From positions 104,064,807 through 104,128,806 of the forward strand of contig NC_088910.1 of the NCBI RefSeq assembly GCF_963576675.1: a stretch of DNA of 64,000 nt, given 5' to 3'. This DNA comes from Euphorbia lathyris (Eukaryota; Streptophyta; Magnoliopsida; Malpighiales; Euphorbiaceae). Under the pieces are notes generated by a model that saw only the letters and a list, made by a program, of their open reading frames with translations, was not told the DNA's origin and searched no databases. Below, in pieces: positions 35,040 to 45,816 of this stretch (position 1 is the first letter of the stretch; the number at the start of each line of letters is the position of its first letter). A program made the position numbers and the translations under genes.

Positions 35040-35630
35040 CCCTGAGAAAACTCTAGAGTTCACTACCGATGCAACATGGGCAATAGTGGTGATAGAATTC
35101 TAGGTTCCTATAAACCCAGAACAACGATTCCTATGCTCCTCTAAAGCACTGCACAAACTAGATAAGTCACAGCTTGGAGTACTCTCGGAAGAATCTATGC
35201 TTTTAGAGGATTCTAAACTAAGTGAATAATCGGTAGAAGAAGTCAAATTGAAGAGCTCAGTGGTAGAACTAGAGGAGGAACTTATAAAAACAAAAGGGCA
35301 GATAAACAGAGGGAAACGAAATCAAAACTTACATGAAATTCCAAGGTTAGAAAGAAGAAGCTTCAAATACTCGAGTTCTTGACATAAAGAGAGCTCCGGA
35401 GAAATACAGGCGATAATCGAAGGTCCTAACAATGAGAAAGTAAAATTAGAAGAGAGAGAAAGAAGGAGTTTTAAAAGAAATACGTCACTTACCTCGAGCG
35501 AAGTGTCTCTGACACCTGTCAATCGACGAATGGCCTGGGACAGAGCGGCCATCAATATACCGCCTATTGACGGCACGCCAGGAAGACTAAAAGCCCTAAA
35601 GGACTTGAGCGGCACTTTAAGGGAGGCTTC

Positions 35631-35904
35631 TGATAACGTCCAGATACTCTTTCCTGGACCAAAGGGTAATTATCCAAACGACCGCATACAAGGAGGATCA
35701 TGAAAGCTGCGACGCATCAAGTAAGCCACCTGGATGGCGAATCAGATGGATTCCTTAATACGCCATCAATAGTCAAACACTTCGGAGACCCGCCATCTCA
35801 CCTCGATACGCCCCTTGAACGGCAGAGCCGATTCCCAATAAAGGCCACTAATAACCTATTAATGAGCTAACGGTCATACTTGAATAAGATCAGTAACCAC
35901 CATC
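35631..35904 (+). repeat. partial LTR copy preceded by its own polypurine tract
   Basis: The first 274 bp of the LTR, starting TGATAACGTCC, follow a copy of CACTTTAAGGGAGGCTTC. At 35904 the sequence jumps to AATGAGAAAGTAAG, internal DNA that also occurs at about 35429. The stretch 35429-35904 is thus repeated at 35905-36370 with the polypurine tract. Confidence 0.9.
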
Positions 35905-36086
35905 AATGAGAAAGTAAGAAGGAGTTTTAAAAGAAATACGTCACTTACCTCGAGCGAAGTGTCTCCGACACCTGTCAATCGACGAATGGCCTGGGACAGA
36001 GCGGCCATCAATATACCGCCTATTGACGGCACGCCAGGAAGACTAAAAGCCCTAAAGGACTTTAGCGGCACTTTAAGGGAGGCTTC

Positions 36087-36588
36087 TGATAACATCCAGA
36101 TATTATTTCCTGGACCAAAGGGTAATTATCCAAACGACCGCATATAAGGAGGATCATGAAAGCAGCGGCGCATCAAGTAAGCCACCTGGATGGCGAATCA
36201 GATGGATTCCTTAATACGCCATCAATAGTCAAACACTTCGGAGACCAGCCATCTCACCTCGATACGCCCCCTGAACGGCAGAGCCGATTCCCAATAAAGG
36301 CCACTAATAACCCATTAATGAGCTAACGGTCATACTTGAATAAGATCAGTAACCACCATTAATGGAGCATTAATGAAGACTTTCTAATTATCCGGAGTTA
36401 CAACTATATGAGTATAAATAGCTTGCATCTCAAGTTATTGAGGTACACACACTCTCTCCTAAACCTTACTTCGTGCTTACAGTTTATTCTTCTATACTTT
36501 ACTGACTTTAGCATCAGAGGTTCCCCCGCCAATCCCAACGGCGCCCCACATGGAAGAAAACCGATCAAGAATTCATCACCAGTCATCA
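36087..36588 (+). repeat. 3' LTR of the Tat element
   Basis: It starts TGATAACATCC and ends CCAGTCATCA, like the 5' LTR, and is followed by the target duplication TGTTT. It is preceded by the polypurine tract TTTAAGGGAGGCTTC (36072-36086). Confidence 0.93.
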
Positions 36589-36593
36589 TGTTT

Positions 36594-37206
36594 TTTCTTC
36601 CATAGTGAGGGCCGTAGACGCCTTTGTGTATCTCATGGAGGCAATCGTCTTTTTCCTCCATGGAAACACATTTCATCCATGGATGAGTGATGGACTAGTG
36701 GTACAGGATTTCGTTCGTTGACTACGTAGTGCCATGACCTATGTACCACTAGCAAGCTTTTGTCCTACATGATGCAACAGATGATGATATATATGTCCCC
36801 ATCATCGATGAGGAGGGTTTGGACTTCGACGGTTTCATTCTAGTAAGATGTTTTGATGAACAAGTCGTTGGCGATGGGAGCTATGCTAGATGTAGCTGCG
36901 ATGAGTGTGTCTGCCTCACTGTTCTCTTCACATGGGACTAAGATAATGGAAAATTCGATACCTTTAGTGTGGAGTTGGTGTACGAGAGATGATACCTTGC
37001 AGGCTATGACGTCATCTTTGGCTTGGTATGTTCCGTTGATGTGGATGACTACAAGCTTGGAATTAGTGTACAAGATAACCTTTCCCGTTGCGAGGAGTAT
37101 AGCAAAGCGTAGGCCTATGATTAGAGCTACGTAATCAACTTGATTGTTCATCGTGGAGAACGCTATGTGGAGGGCGTCGTTGATATAAAAATGGTTTGGG
37201 CCCTTT
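36594..37206 (-). pseudogene. older gypsy element: RNase H to integrase junction
   Basis: Minus-strand frames read GPNHFYINDALHIAFSTMNN, KVILYTNSKLVVIHINGTYQ and CEENSEADTLIAATSS, an RNase H domain of a Tat-like gypsy element. They are followed by DDCLHEIHKGVYGPHYGRK, which leads into the integrase piece at 25858-26118 across the Tat insertion. The upstream side is cut by the hAT at 37215; a short continuation may lie at 38475-38570. Confidence 0.78.
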
Positions 37207-37214
37207 ATTGAGAT

Positions 37215-38466
37215 CAGGGGCGGAGCCAGGTGGGCCGGGGAGGGTCGGCCGACCCTCCGACCGTCAGAAAACCCCCCATAGTAGAGGTGCTCTGCCCTGA
37301 TCAAGAGTGAAAACGCCATGGCTAGAAGCCCCTCCGGCCATGGCGATGGAGGAAGAAAAATGGGGATTATATCCCTGTACAGAGGTTGAAGAAGACTTTT
37401 GGATTTCCATTTACCTTTTTAGTATTTATTGCAAGAAAAGTCAGGTGCTTTTAATCTATGTTGTTCCCATGTACTGCTAGCCTATATATTAATATAATAT
37501 CTATTCTTTTGGACGAGAATATGATATTGAATCTTAAATTATCTTTAATTAAAAGTCATGTGATTTCACTTTATTTTAATTTAATTGTTTTAAGTTTAAT
37601 TTATGTTTTAAGTATCATTATCTTTCTTTAAATTAAATCATTTTCTAATGTTTTAAATATTGAGTTTTTAATTATTATTTTTTATCAATTTTTTTTTGAG
37701 ATTTTTTTTATTGATTTTAGGCTTAGTATACCTTTAAAAACATTATTTTTATCCACTAAACTTGTTTAAATTGGTCTATTAAATCTTTTAAATTTTTTAA
37801 GTGGGTCATTTGCCTCTAAACGTGCTTACAATAATCTATTGACTCTCAACTTACTTAAATTGTAGGCACATCAACTGGTCCAAAATATATTGTTCTATCA
37901 TGTTGATTAAATATGACATTTTTAAAATAGGTGCCCGCTATGGTTACTTTCTAATGGTGAAAACCACACAAAGTAACGGTACTTTGTAAAAAACAAAGTA
38001 ACCATAGCGAACACCTTTTAAAATATATGGAGTAATTTAATTTTTCTGTACAAGTCCAAAGGCTAGAAATGTATTAAACCTTGATTTTAATTATTGAATA
38101 TATAACAATTAAAAAAGCTTTTATATAAAAAACACTAAAAGAGTATAGCTCAATTGATATATATGGTGAAGAAAGTAGTTTATAGGAACATATTATTTAT
38201 CCGATAATATATTGACTAATTAAACCAGTTTTGAGCTTATATGTAAACTGATTTATATGATAGGATGAAAGATAATTTTCTTAGATTATCAAATTGAAAA
38301 TATTTTTCATCGAGAGGAGATAATTTTCTCATGAATTGATTGGATTGTCATATCGATTTTTTTTTATGTGTTTTATATGTTTGATTTTTTTTCTCAAATA
38401 TATAAATATCATTTAATGTTTTTCCGGTGGAGCCTCTCCGAACAATATCTTCTGACTTTGCCACTG
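37215..38466. mobile_element. non-autonomous hAT element
   Basis: It starts CAGGGGCGGAGCC and ends GACTTTGCCACTG (reverse CAGTGGCAAAGTC). A perfect 8-bp target duplication ATTGAGAT flanks it (37207-37214 and 38467-38474). The interior is AT-rich with no transposase frame and contains the small MITE at 37930. Confidence 0.9.
37930..38015. mobile_element. small Mutator-like MITE (second family member)
   Basis: An 86-bp near-palindrome beginning GGTGCCCGCTATGGTTAC and ending GTAACCATAGCGAACACC. It is flanked by the exact 10-bp repeat TTTTAAAATA on each side (37920-37929 and 38016-38025). It shares arms and the CTAATGGTGAAAACCACAC phrase with the element at 11906-12055. Confidence 0.88.
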
Positions 38467-38474
38467 ATTGAGAT

Positions 38475-39249
38475 GCATACTCTGCGCGGTTGCCTCCACC
38501 TAACCCATCGATGTGGATATGCGATTCGAGGATTTCTGGGTTTGGTGGGTGTGGGGTCTAAAGGAGATCATTTGAAGACTTAATTATTTATTCTATATAT
38601 TTTTAGATTTTGTCATTTTACAGAATATTTGATTAATTTTGAAGGGAAAACTTAATTATCTAATGTAAATTTAAAATAATAAAAAATCAATATGCAAACT
38701 TTTTTTTTAAAGAGAATATACAAAACTTTTAGTAATAACTTCATTTTTTTTTGGCTTTTTTTCCTTTTTATCTTTTTATTTTCTATTTTAGCTTTACTTA
38801 TGGAAAAAGGACAATGTATAAATTGAGATTAATGGAAGTTAATGGATGGAAAGATTGTTTGAAAGTTTTTTATTAAGAGTAAATGAAGGTTAATGAAAGT
38901 TAATATTTAACTCCTACTAATTCTACATTATAGCCTCCAAAATTAGGTTAGTGAAAGTAATTGGATACTCGTTTGTTTTCAATTTTTGGAATTGTTTTTT
39001 ACTTTGTAGGTCCAAACCGAAAATAAAAAGTATTTGGTAAAAAAATTCGAAACATTTTTTTTACAGAAAAATCAATTAATGTCTGTTGGCTGAGATAACA
39101 CCAACAAACAGCAAACAAAATAAACTGGCCCCAAAACTTTTTAATCTAAACTAATTTTTTTAACTCTTATTTACATTCCATCAACTCCTAGAGTTCGTTA
39201 AATTTCAACTTCATTTCTATCCTTTTCCCTCCCTTTCATTAGCTATTCT
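38475..39249. other. AT-rich DNA with possible end of the older gypsy element
   Basis: The first 100 bp may continue the older minus-strand gypsy element. The rest is AT-rich with repeated GTTAATGAAAGTTAAT-type words near 38830-38910. No gene was seen. Confidence 0.4.
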
Positions 39250-39479
39250 TGTTGGATCAAATAAATAAACTTTCACAGGTAACAGAGGAAGAGTATAATT
39301 GCTGGAAAAAAATTCTCTTGCCTTACTACTTGTATTGATAGGTATTTATAGATTATAGACATGACTCTTAGTAAACAACATTAACTCTCTATAAATACAG
39401 ATATAGATACAGAAATGACTCTTGGACAATACACTGAACCAAATTAAAGACTATTAATTATAAGTTTATTATTTCAACA
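39250..39479 (-). repeat. 3' LTR of the copia element
   Basis: On the plus strand it starts TGTTGGATCAAATAAAT and ends TTATTTCAACA. It has a 13-bp stretch near 39324 (TACTACTTGTATTGA region) that the other LTR lacks. Confidence 0.93.
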
Positions 39480-39503
39480 CACCCCCTTAAACTTATAATT
39501 TTT

Positions 39504-42500
39504 TTATCCCTTAGTCATACCAAGAACAACTCTTAATCTACTGAAATCTTCCAACTTCAAAGCTTTAGTAAAAATATCAGCAACTTGATCTTTGGATGGT
39601 ACATGCTTGAGTTGAATTTCTTTCCTTCCAATGCATTCTCTAATGAAGTGATACTTGGTGTCAATGTGTTTGCTTCTATCATGAAAGATCAGATTTTTAG
39701 CCAACGCAATAACTGACTTATTATCAACAAAAACATCAGTTGCTCCATCTAGAGCAAACTTCAAACTTTTTAACATCTGTCTCAACCATATTGCATGACA
39801 AACACAAGAAGCTGCTGCAACATACTCTGCTTCACATGTAGAAAGTGTAACAATTGCTTGTTTCTTAGAACTCCAAGCAAAAACAACATTTCCCATAAAA
39901 AACACAAAACCAGTTGTGCTCTTTCTATCATCAACATCTCCTCTCCAATCACTATCACTGAATCCATACAATCTGAAATTATTTTGGGAAGAGTAAAATA
40001 AACCATAATCCAATGTACCTTTAATGTATCGAAGTATTCGTTTTGCTGCCTCCATATGAGTCAAAATTGGAACCTCCATGTAACGACTAATAAGTCCAAC
40101 TCCATATAAGATATTTGGCCTTGTACACGTCAAGAATCTTAGCCTTCCAACCAACCTTCTAAACAAAGTTGGATTAACTTTTTCTTCAGCATCATGCTTT
40201 GACAACTTATTTCGACAATCCACTAGTGTAGAAGCTGAATTGCATTTATCCATCTTGAATTCTTTTAAAATTGCTTCCGCATAAGACTTTTGAGACAAAA
40301 AGACACCTTCATCACTTTGCTTAACTTCAATGCCCAAAAATATGACATCAGTCCCAAATCAGTCATCTCAAAATTGTTTGTCATCAACTTCTTAAAATCT
40401 TCAATCATCTTGTGATCACATCCTGTAAAAATTAAGTCATCCACATACAAGCATATATACATTATTTTTCCATCCCCATTCTACTTAATATACAAAGCAT
40501 GATCATATGGACATCTTATGAAGCCATTCTTCTGAAAATAGTCATCAATGCAAGAATACCAAGCCCTTGGAGCTTGCTTAAGGCCATACAAAGCCTTTTT
40601 TAACTTCAACACCTTATCTTCTTGCCCTTTCACAATATAACCCAATGGTTGATTGACATAAACTTCTTCTTCAAGAGTTCCATTTAATAATGTTGACTTG
40701 ACATCCATTTGGTGAATTTTCCATCCTTGTTGAGCTCCCAAAGAAATAACTAATCGAATTGTCTCAATTCGAGCCACCGGAGCAAAAACTTCTTCATAAT
40801 CAATTCCGTCCTTTTGAGAAAAACCTTTTGCAATAAGGCAAGCTTTATACTTCTCCACTTTTCCTTTGGCATTTTTCTTTATTTTGAAAATCCACTTCAC
40901 TGTTACAGCTTTTTTTTTCCTTTGTCAATGTTGTCAATTCCCAAGTGTCATTCTTCTTTATGGAATTTATTTCTTCATCCATTGCTTGTCTCCATTTCTT
41001 TTCCTGAACAGCTTCTTCAAATTGTACAGGTTCTGTATCAGCAAACAAACAGAATAAAGTAGCGTTATCTACTTCTTCAGTTTCTGCATAAATCTCACTC
41101 AAGCTTCTCATTCGAGGTTGCCTTTCTGATGAACTTTTTGGGAATGAGTCTGTCACATTTGTCTGAGATGTGGAAGGTGAATTCGGTGGTGTGATAATTA
41201 CATCTTCATTTTGACCTGCAAAATCATCATCATATACAGGAAGAAAATCATAATAATTTTCTTCTTGTGCAATCTCCCAATTCCAGGAACTTTTTTCTTA
41301 AAATTCTGCATCTCTGCTTATCACAACTTTTCCATTCCGAGGATTATAAAATTTATAACCTTTGGAATTTTTTGCATAGCCAATAAACACCATCTTCTCA
41401 CTTTTATCATCTAATTTTCTTCTCAATTCGTCAGCAACATGAACATAACCAAGACAACCAAATACCTTTACATGAGAAATATTTGGTTTCTTTCCACACT
41501 ATGCTTCATTAGGAGTCTTTCGCAAAAACTTCTTTGAAGGACTTCTATTATTTAAATAGACTGCACATGTTACTACTTCTGCCCAAAATTCTTTTGGCAT
41601 ACCTTTGCATTTCATCATGCTTCGAGTCATGTTAAGAATGGTTCTATTTTTCCGTTCAACGACACAATTTTGTTGAGGAGATCTTGGAACAGTAAGAAAT
41701 CGACGAACACCATTATAATCACAGAACTGATTGAATTTCTCAGATGTGAATTCTCCTCCTCGATCAGTTTGCAATGATTGAATCTTCAAGCCGTTTTCAT
41801 TCTCAACTAGTGCTTTGAATTTTTTAAACACTTCAAATGCTTCAGATTTTGCCTTCAAAAAATAAACCCACGTTTTGCGAGTATAATCATCAATAAATAA
41901 TAAGAAATATCGGCTTCCTTCATGTGAACTCGGATTAATGGGACCACAAATATCTGCATGCACCAATTCAAGTGGCTTTGATGTGCTTGACAAAGACTCC
42001 TTTGGAAAACTCCTTCTGGATTTCTTCCCGTACATACACCCTTCACAAATCTGATTAGGATGATTTATAGAAGGTAATCCATGCACCATTTGTTGCTTGC
42101 ACATTTGCTCCAGTCCACCAAAATTCAAGTGACCCATCCTGAGATGCCACAACCATGCAGAATCTGATGAAGCTTTTAAACACATAGGACGATCACTGCT
42201 GATTTTTAATTTGAACATCTTGTTTGGAGACATAGGAACTTTTGCAATCATTTTTTTCTTTCCATCTTTCATAACCAGCCCATTATTGTTCATCTCCACC
42301 TCATAACATTTCTCCAAAAGTTGTCCAATACTCAAAATATTGGATTTCAAAGTTGGAATATAATAAACATGAGAAATAAATTGATGATCTCCATTCTTCA
42401 GTTTGATAAGAATGTCACCGCTTCCCACAACTGGAACTTTTGTTTTGTCACCGAAAGAAATACTTCCTTTCTTAGATTCATCAAGCTTATAAAAAAGTTC

Positions 42501-43591
42501 TTTATTTCCCGTCATATGATTGCTTGCTCCCGAGTCTAGATACCAAGACTCCTTTCTCATTGCTTCATCTTCGCTACATGTCAGTAACAAAGTTGATTCT
42601 TCATCGTCCGCCTCGATAAAATTGACCTGTTCATCTTTAAAAGGTTCAGATTTACACTCAGCAGCATAATGCCCAAATTTTTGACAATTGTAACATTGCA
42701 TACGAGATTTATCATGACTATACCAATTATTTCCACGGCCTTGAAAATTGTTGCCTCTGCCACGTCCTCTTGCATTCCATTGCTGATTATTTGTGGCTTC
42801 ATTATTGTGGAAATTTCTGCCACCTCTACCTCTTCCATTATATCCACGATTCTAGCCACGTCCATAACCTCTACCTCTCGATCTTCCTCTTCCTCTTCCA
42901 TATCCACCTTCAAATTGCTTCTTTTCTTCTTTATCATTCAAATCAAGTTTCGCCTGCAACACCTGAGCAACGGGTTCTTCTCTATTTTTTAATCTCTCCT
43001 CATGGGCTTGTAACGAACCCAAGAGTTGATCTACAGACATAGTCTCCAGATCCTTTGATTCTTCAATGGCAGTCACCACGTAATCAAATTTCTTAGTCAA
43101 AGAACGAAGGATTTTTTCTATCACAAGAACATCCTCCATTTTTTCTCCATATCTCTTCAACTGATTGACAATTACCAAGGTTCTATTAAAGAACTCATCA
43201 ATTTTCTTTGACTCCTTCATCTTGAGTTTCTCATACTCACTTCTCAAGGTTTGCAAACGCACCTTAACTACTTTATCTTTCCCCTTAAAGGAATTTTCGA
43301 GAATCTCCCATGCCTCCTTTGTTGTTGTTGCAGTGGAAATTTTCATGAACATATTCTCATCCAGACACATATAGATCAGAGAGAGAGAGCTTGTTGGTCC
43401 TTCTTTTTTAAATTTCTCAAATTTGCTCTTTGAGGACCTGACAATTCCGCCTCATTCTCTTGAACATATCCCGCTTCTACCATTTCCCACACATCTTGAG
43501 AACCCAACAAACCCTTCATTCTAATGCTCCAATTATCATAATTTTCCTTTGATAATTGTGGATATTTGTATGGGATCATTCCGTTCATCAT
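39504..43591 (-). pseudogene. copia gag-pol polyprotein, broken
   Basis: Gag begins at the ATG at 43591 (NYDNWSIRMKGLLGSQDVWE). A 2-nt expansion in a CT repeat (about 43377-43389) shifts the frame. A stop lies near 42854 in a Gly/Arg-rich stretch. Then come the CCHC knuckle CYNCQKFGHYAAEC (42700), protease WYLDSGASNHMTG, integrase (GHLNFGGLEQM, HADICGPINPSS, TDRGGEFTS), reverse transcriptase (KARLIAKG-like KACLIAKGFSQ, LKQAPRAWY, catalytic YVDDLIFTG) and RNase H (STCEAEYVAAA, DNKSVIALAKN). Further breaks: stop at 41499 where a Trp is usual, one near 41300, one near 40480, and a frameshift near 40330. At least six lesions make it inactive. Confidence 0.93.
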
Positions 43592-43608
43592 TGTAGAGAA
43601 TTTTTGCT

Positions 43609-43621
43609 GGCTCTGATACCA
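43609..43621 (-). other. primer binding site of the copia element (tRNA-iMet)
   Basis: The minus strand reads TGGTATCAGAGCC a few bases inside the LTR, the complement of the initiator tRNA-Met 3' end. Confidence 0.85.
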
Positions 43622-43624
43622 ATT

Positions 43625-43841
43625 TGTTGGATCAAATAAATAAACTTTCGCAGGTAACCGAGGAAGAGTATAATTGCTGGAAGAAGATTCTCTTGCCTTA
43701 TAGGTATTTATAGATTACAAACATGACTCTTAATAAACAACATTAACTCTCTATAAATACAGATACATATACAGAAATGACTCTTTGACAATACACTGAA
43801 CCAAATTAAAGACTATTAATTATAAGTTTATTATTTCAACA
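43625..43841 (-). repeat. 5' LTR of the copia element
   Basis: Same ends as the other LTR (TGTTGGATC...TTTCAACA). On the minus strand a TATA-like CTATAAATACC lies near 43700-43715. Confidence 0.93.
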
Positions 43842-44068
43842 ACTCTAACTTCCCAATTCCAAACAAAGGCTAAATTGCAAATATCATTTTTAAGAGAAGT
43901 ACATGTTAATTCTAATATATCGACAACCTGCCAAACACTTTCGAAGAATCATCTTCAGCTAGAGAAATCCCTTCAAAGCTAGGGCAATGGCTTAGCAAGG
44001 GAGCTATACCTATAGATTAGCTAAGCGCACAAGAAAATTATACCGAAAGGCCTAAATCAGATACTTAA
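43842..44068. other. short spacer, no gene
   Basis: Single-copy-looking DNA between the copia element and the Harbinger MITE. Nothing recognised. Confidence 0.5.
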
Positions 44069-45049
44069 GAGCGGCTCTAGTGGTTAAAATAAAGGACTGA
44101 CTTGCAAGTTAGAAAGTATAGATGTGGGTGTCTAACCACTATTTTGGCCAAAATTTCTTGTATCCGAATTTGATGAGTATCTAAATGTGGACACTGATAT
44201 TTGGATTAAAGGAAGAAAGGAAGAAAAGCAGCAGGTTGAACAAGGGAGTGCTACGCGCGTGATGTGTCAAATGGATTGATTGGTGTGGTTTTCATGAAGA
44301 GAAGTTGGCGCGTCCAAGGCAGGAAATTGAAACGAATTGTAAAAAATGGTGGGGTCTATATAAAAGAACCCAAAAAATATAAATGGAGTTTCTGGATGAA
44401 ACATTGCTGGACTAACAAAGGTCTCTCCATATACACGGATTGCATTGTATTGGTAATCAAGCATCTTCGTCGTGCAATCAGACTTGCTCAAAGTTGACAC
44501 TATGCTTTTCTGGGGAGGAAAATTAAGGAAACCATTGGTAAAATAAGATGAAGCCATTGATAGTTAAGAGTTTTAGTTGAAATGAATTTAAAGAGTAAAT
44601 GTGGATAATTGAAGTAGAAAAATTGTTTAATTTTATAGATGGAAATATAGCCGTTAGAATATAGTCGTTCAAATATAGCCGTTGAAATATAGTCGTTGGA
44701 ATAAGTCATTGGAACGAACGATTTGTTTTTTCTAATTAAATAAATATATTTATTTTTGAAGCCGTTAAAATATATTTATTTTTTTTAATAGCATAATAAA
44801 ATTTATTTTTTATTTAATTATTAATGATTATTGAATATATATTGAATATTATTAATAAATACAAATATTTGAATTAAAAATGAAGAAATTAAAATGTTAT
44901 GATGTGTGGGACCATTAAAGTAATGTAAAAGTATGTAACTACTAGATAGAGTTTTTATAAAGAGACTGTGTTTTATTATGGAGGCTGTTTTGTAACAGTA
45001 GTATTTGATTATGGTGAGGGTGTTTGATTACCCAACCACTGGTACGCTC
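44069..45049. mobile_element. PIF/Harbinger-type MITE
   Basis: The ends are GAGCGGCTCTAGTGGTT and, reversed, GAGCGTACCAGTGGTT. The 3-bp flanks TAA (44066-44068 and 45050-45052) match the TWA target of this superfamily. It contains a short tandem array of AATATAGCCGTT, common in plant Harbinger elements. No transposase frame. Confidence 0.8.
44640..44725. repeat. tandem array of AATATAG(C/T)CGTT units
   Basis: About five units of 14-16 bp (AATATAGCCGTTAG, AATATAGTCGTTCA, AATATAGCCGTTGA, AATATAGTCGTTGG, then AATAAGTCATTGGA). Subterminal arrays of this kind may serve as transposase binding sites in Harbinger elements; that role is inference. Confidence 0.8.
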
Positions 45050-45091
45050 TAATCTGATATGTTACCTGAAGATGCTAAAATCGAATACCTC

Positions 45092-45660
45092 ATCCATACA
45101 TTGTGTATAACGTGCTGCATTTGTTGAAGATGACAAAGAAATGGAAGTTGCTCATCCTGTAGCGACTACAAAGGTATTTCTTATAGCTACTTTATTTTTC
45201 AATTAATGTTAATTAAAGCAAATTATAGGTGGAGTTTTGGAGGAGAATTCTACCAATGCTTCAAAATATAATTAACTGCGATTCTCTACCACACTACTGG
45301 GAGGGTAGTATGAATCTGTTTAAGTTTTGTGCAGAAAAAATTGGCTAGGGTTTGGACAGCTATAGCATTGATCTTGAGACTTGGATCGAAATATCGATCT
45401 CAAAGGATAACAGCTAGTGAATCTGTTTGAAATGAAGCTGATAGGATGTGAAATTTAATTTAGGGATTTAGAGATGCTAATAGCTGAAGTAATTGTAGCT
45501 ATTTTATGTGTAAGGAAGCTTTTTGAGCTTTATGGAACATACTGTTGAGCTTATAGCATCTTATCGCAGGTAAATATTTGTAACCCTTAGCATTCTTTTC
45601 TCCCTTGTTATATAGTCTTTTTGGTTGCATAGAAGATATTGTTGTTCAGCGAAAATAGCA
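45092..45660 (+). pseudogene. UCH3 fragment C (exon 6, introns, part of exon 8)
   Basis: Exon 6 equivalent at 45111-45173 (CGTGCTGCATTT, then GAAATGGAAGTTGCTCATCC) lacks its AG acceptor (TATAAC instead of TACAGC) and has lost 12 bases before the donor. Intron 6 is shortened, without the hAT MITE. Exon 7 with the catalytic His is gone. Exon 8 is reduced to GGAAGCTTTTTGAGCTTTATGGA near 45512, where the catalytic Asp codon is changed. Homology ends near 45660, about 155 bp before the kinase gene. Confidence 0.88.
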
Positions 45661-45816
45661 GTTATCATTGTTCATATAACTATTATGTTGATGATTGATT
45701 AAATGCTTAATAGATGAGTCATTTTCTTATTGTAAAAATACAAATTGACAAACCGAAATGGATAGTGAACAAGTAGAGATGCATGTCGTAAGTCTATTGC
45801 AACTTGCATCTTCTCT

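Larger units (their letters stand above)
26124..36588 (+). mobile_element. Ty3/gypsy Tat-lineage retrotransposon, complete but decayed
   Basis: The whole element is 10,465 bp with an exact 5-bp target duplication TGTTT (26119-26123 and 36589-36593). Order: 5' LTR, gag, protease, reverse transcriptase, RNase H, integrase, a long antisense gene, a polypurine tract, a partial LTR, a second polypurine tract and the 3' LTR. The long region between integrase and 3' LTR with an antisense gene is typical of Tat-lineage elements. By eye the two LTRs differ at about 30 of 500 positions, so the insertion is not recent. Many stops in pol make it non-autonomous. Confidence 0.95.
39250..43841 (-). mobile_element. 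Ty1/copia LTR retrotransposon, complete but decayed
   Basis: The element is 4,592 bp, bounded by LTRs of 230 and 217 bp. Flanks are ATTCT (39245-39249) and ACTCT (43842-43846), a 5-bp duplication with one mismatch. The order on the minus strand is LTR, primer site, gag, protease, integrase, reverse transcriptase, RNase H, polypurine tract (AAGGGGGTG), LTR; integrase before RT defines copia. By eye the LTRs differ at about 10 positions plus a 13-bp indel. Confidence 0.95.

Noticed and set aside
35503..36147. Two near-identical plus-strand frames (66 and 62 codons)
   Set aside because: They are the duplicated non-coding 3' region and partial LTR of the Tat element.
44264..44497. Open frame of 77 codons in the Harbinger MITE
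   Set aside because: No domain, opposite-strand frame equally long, and it lies wholly within a non-coding MITE.
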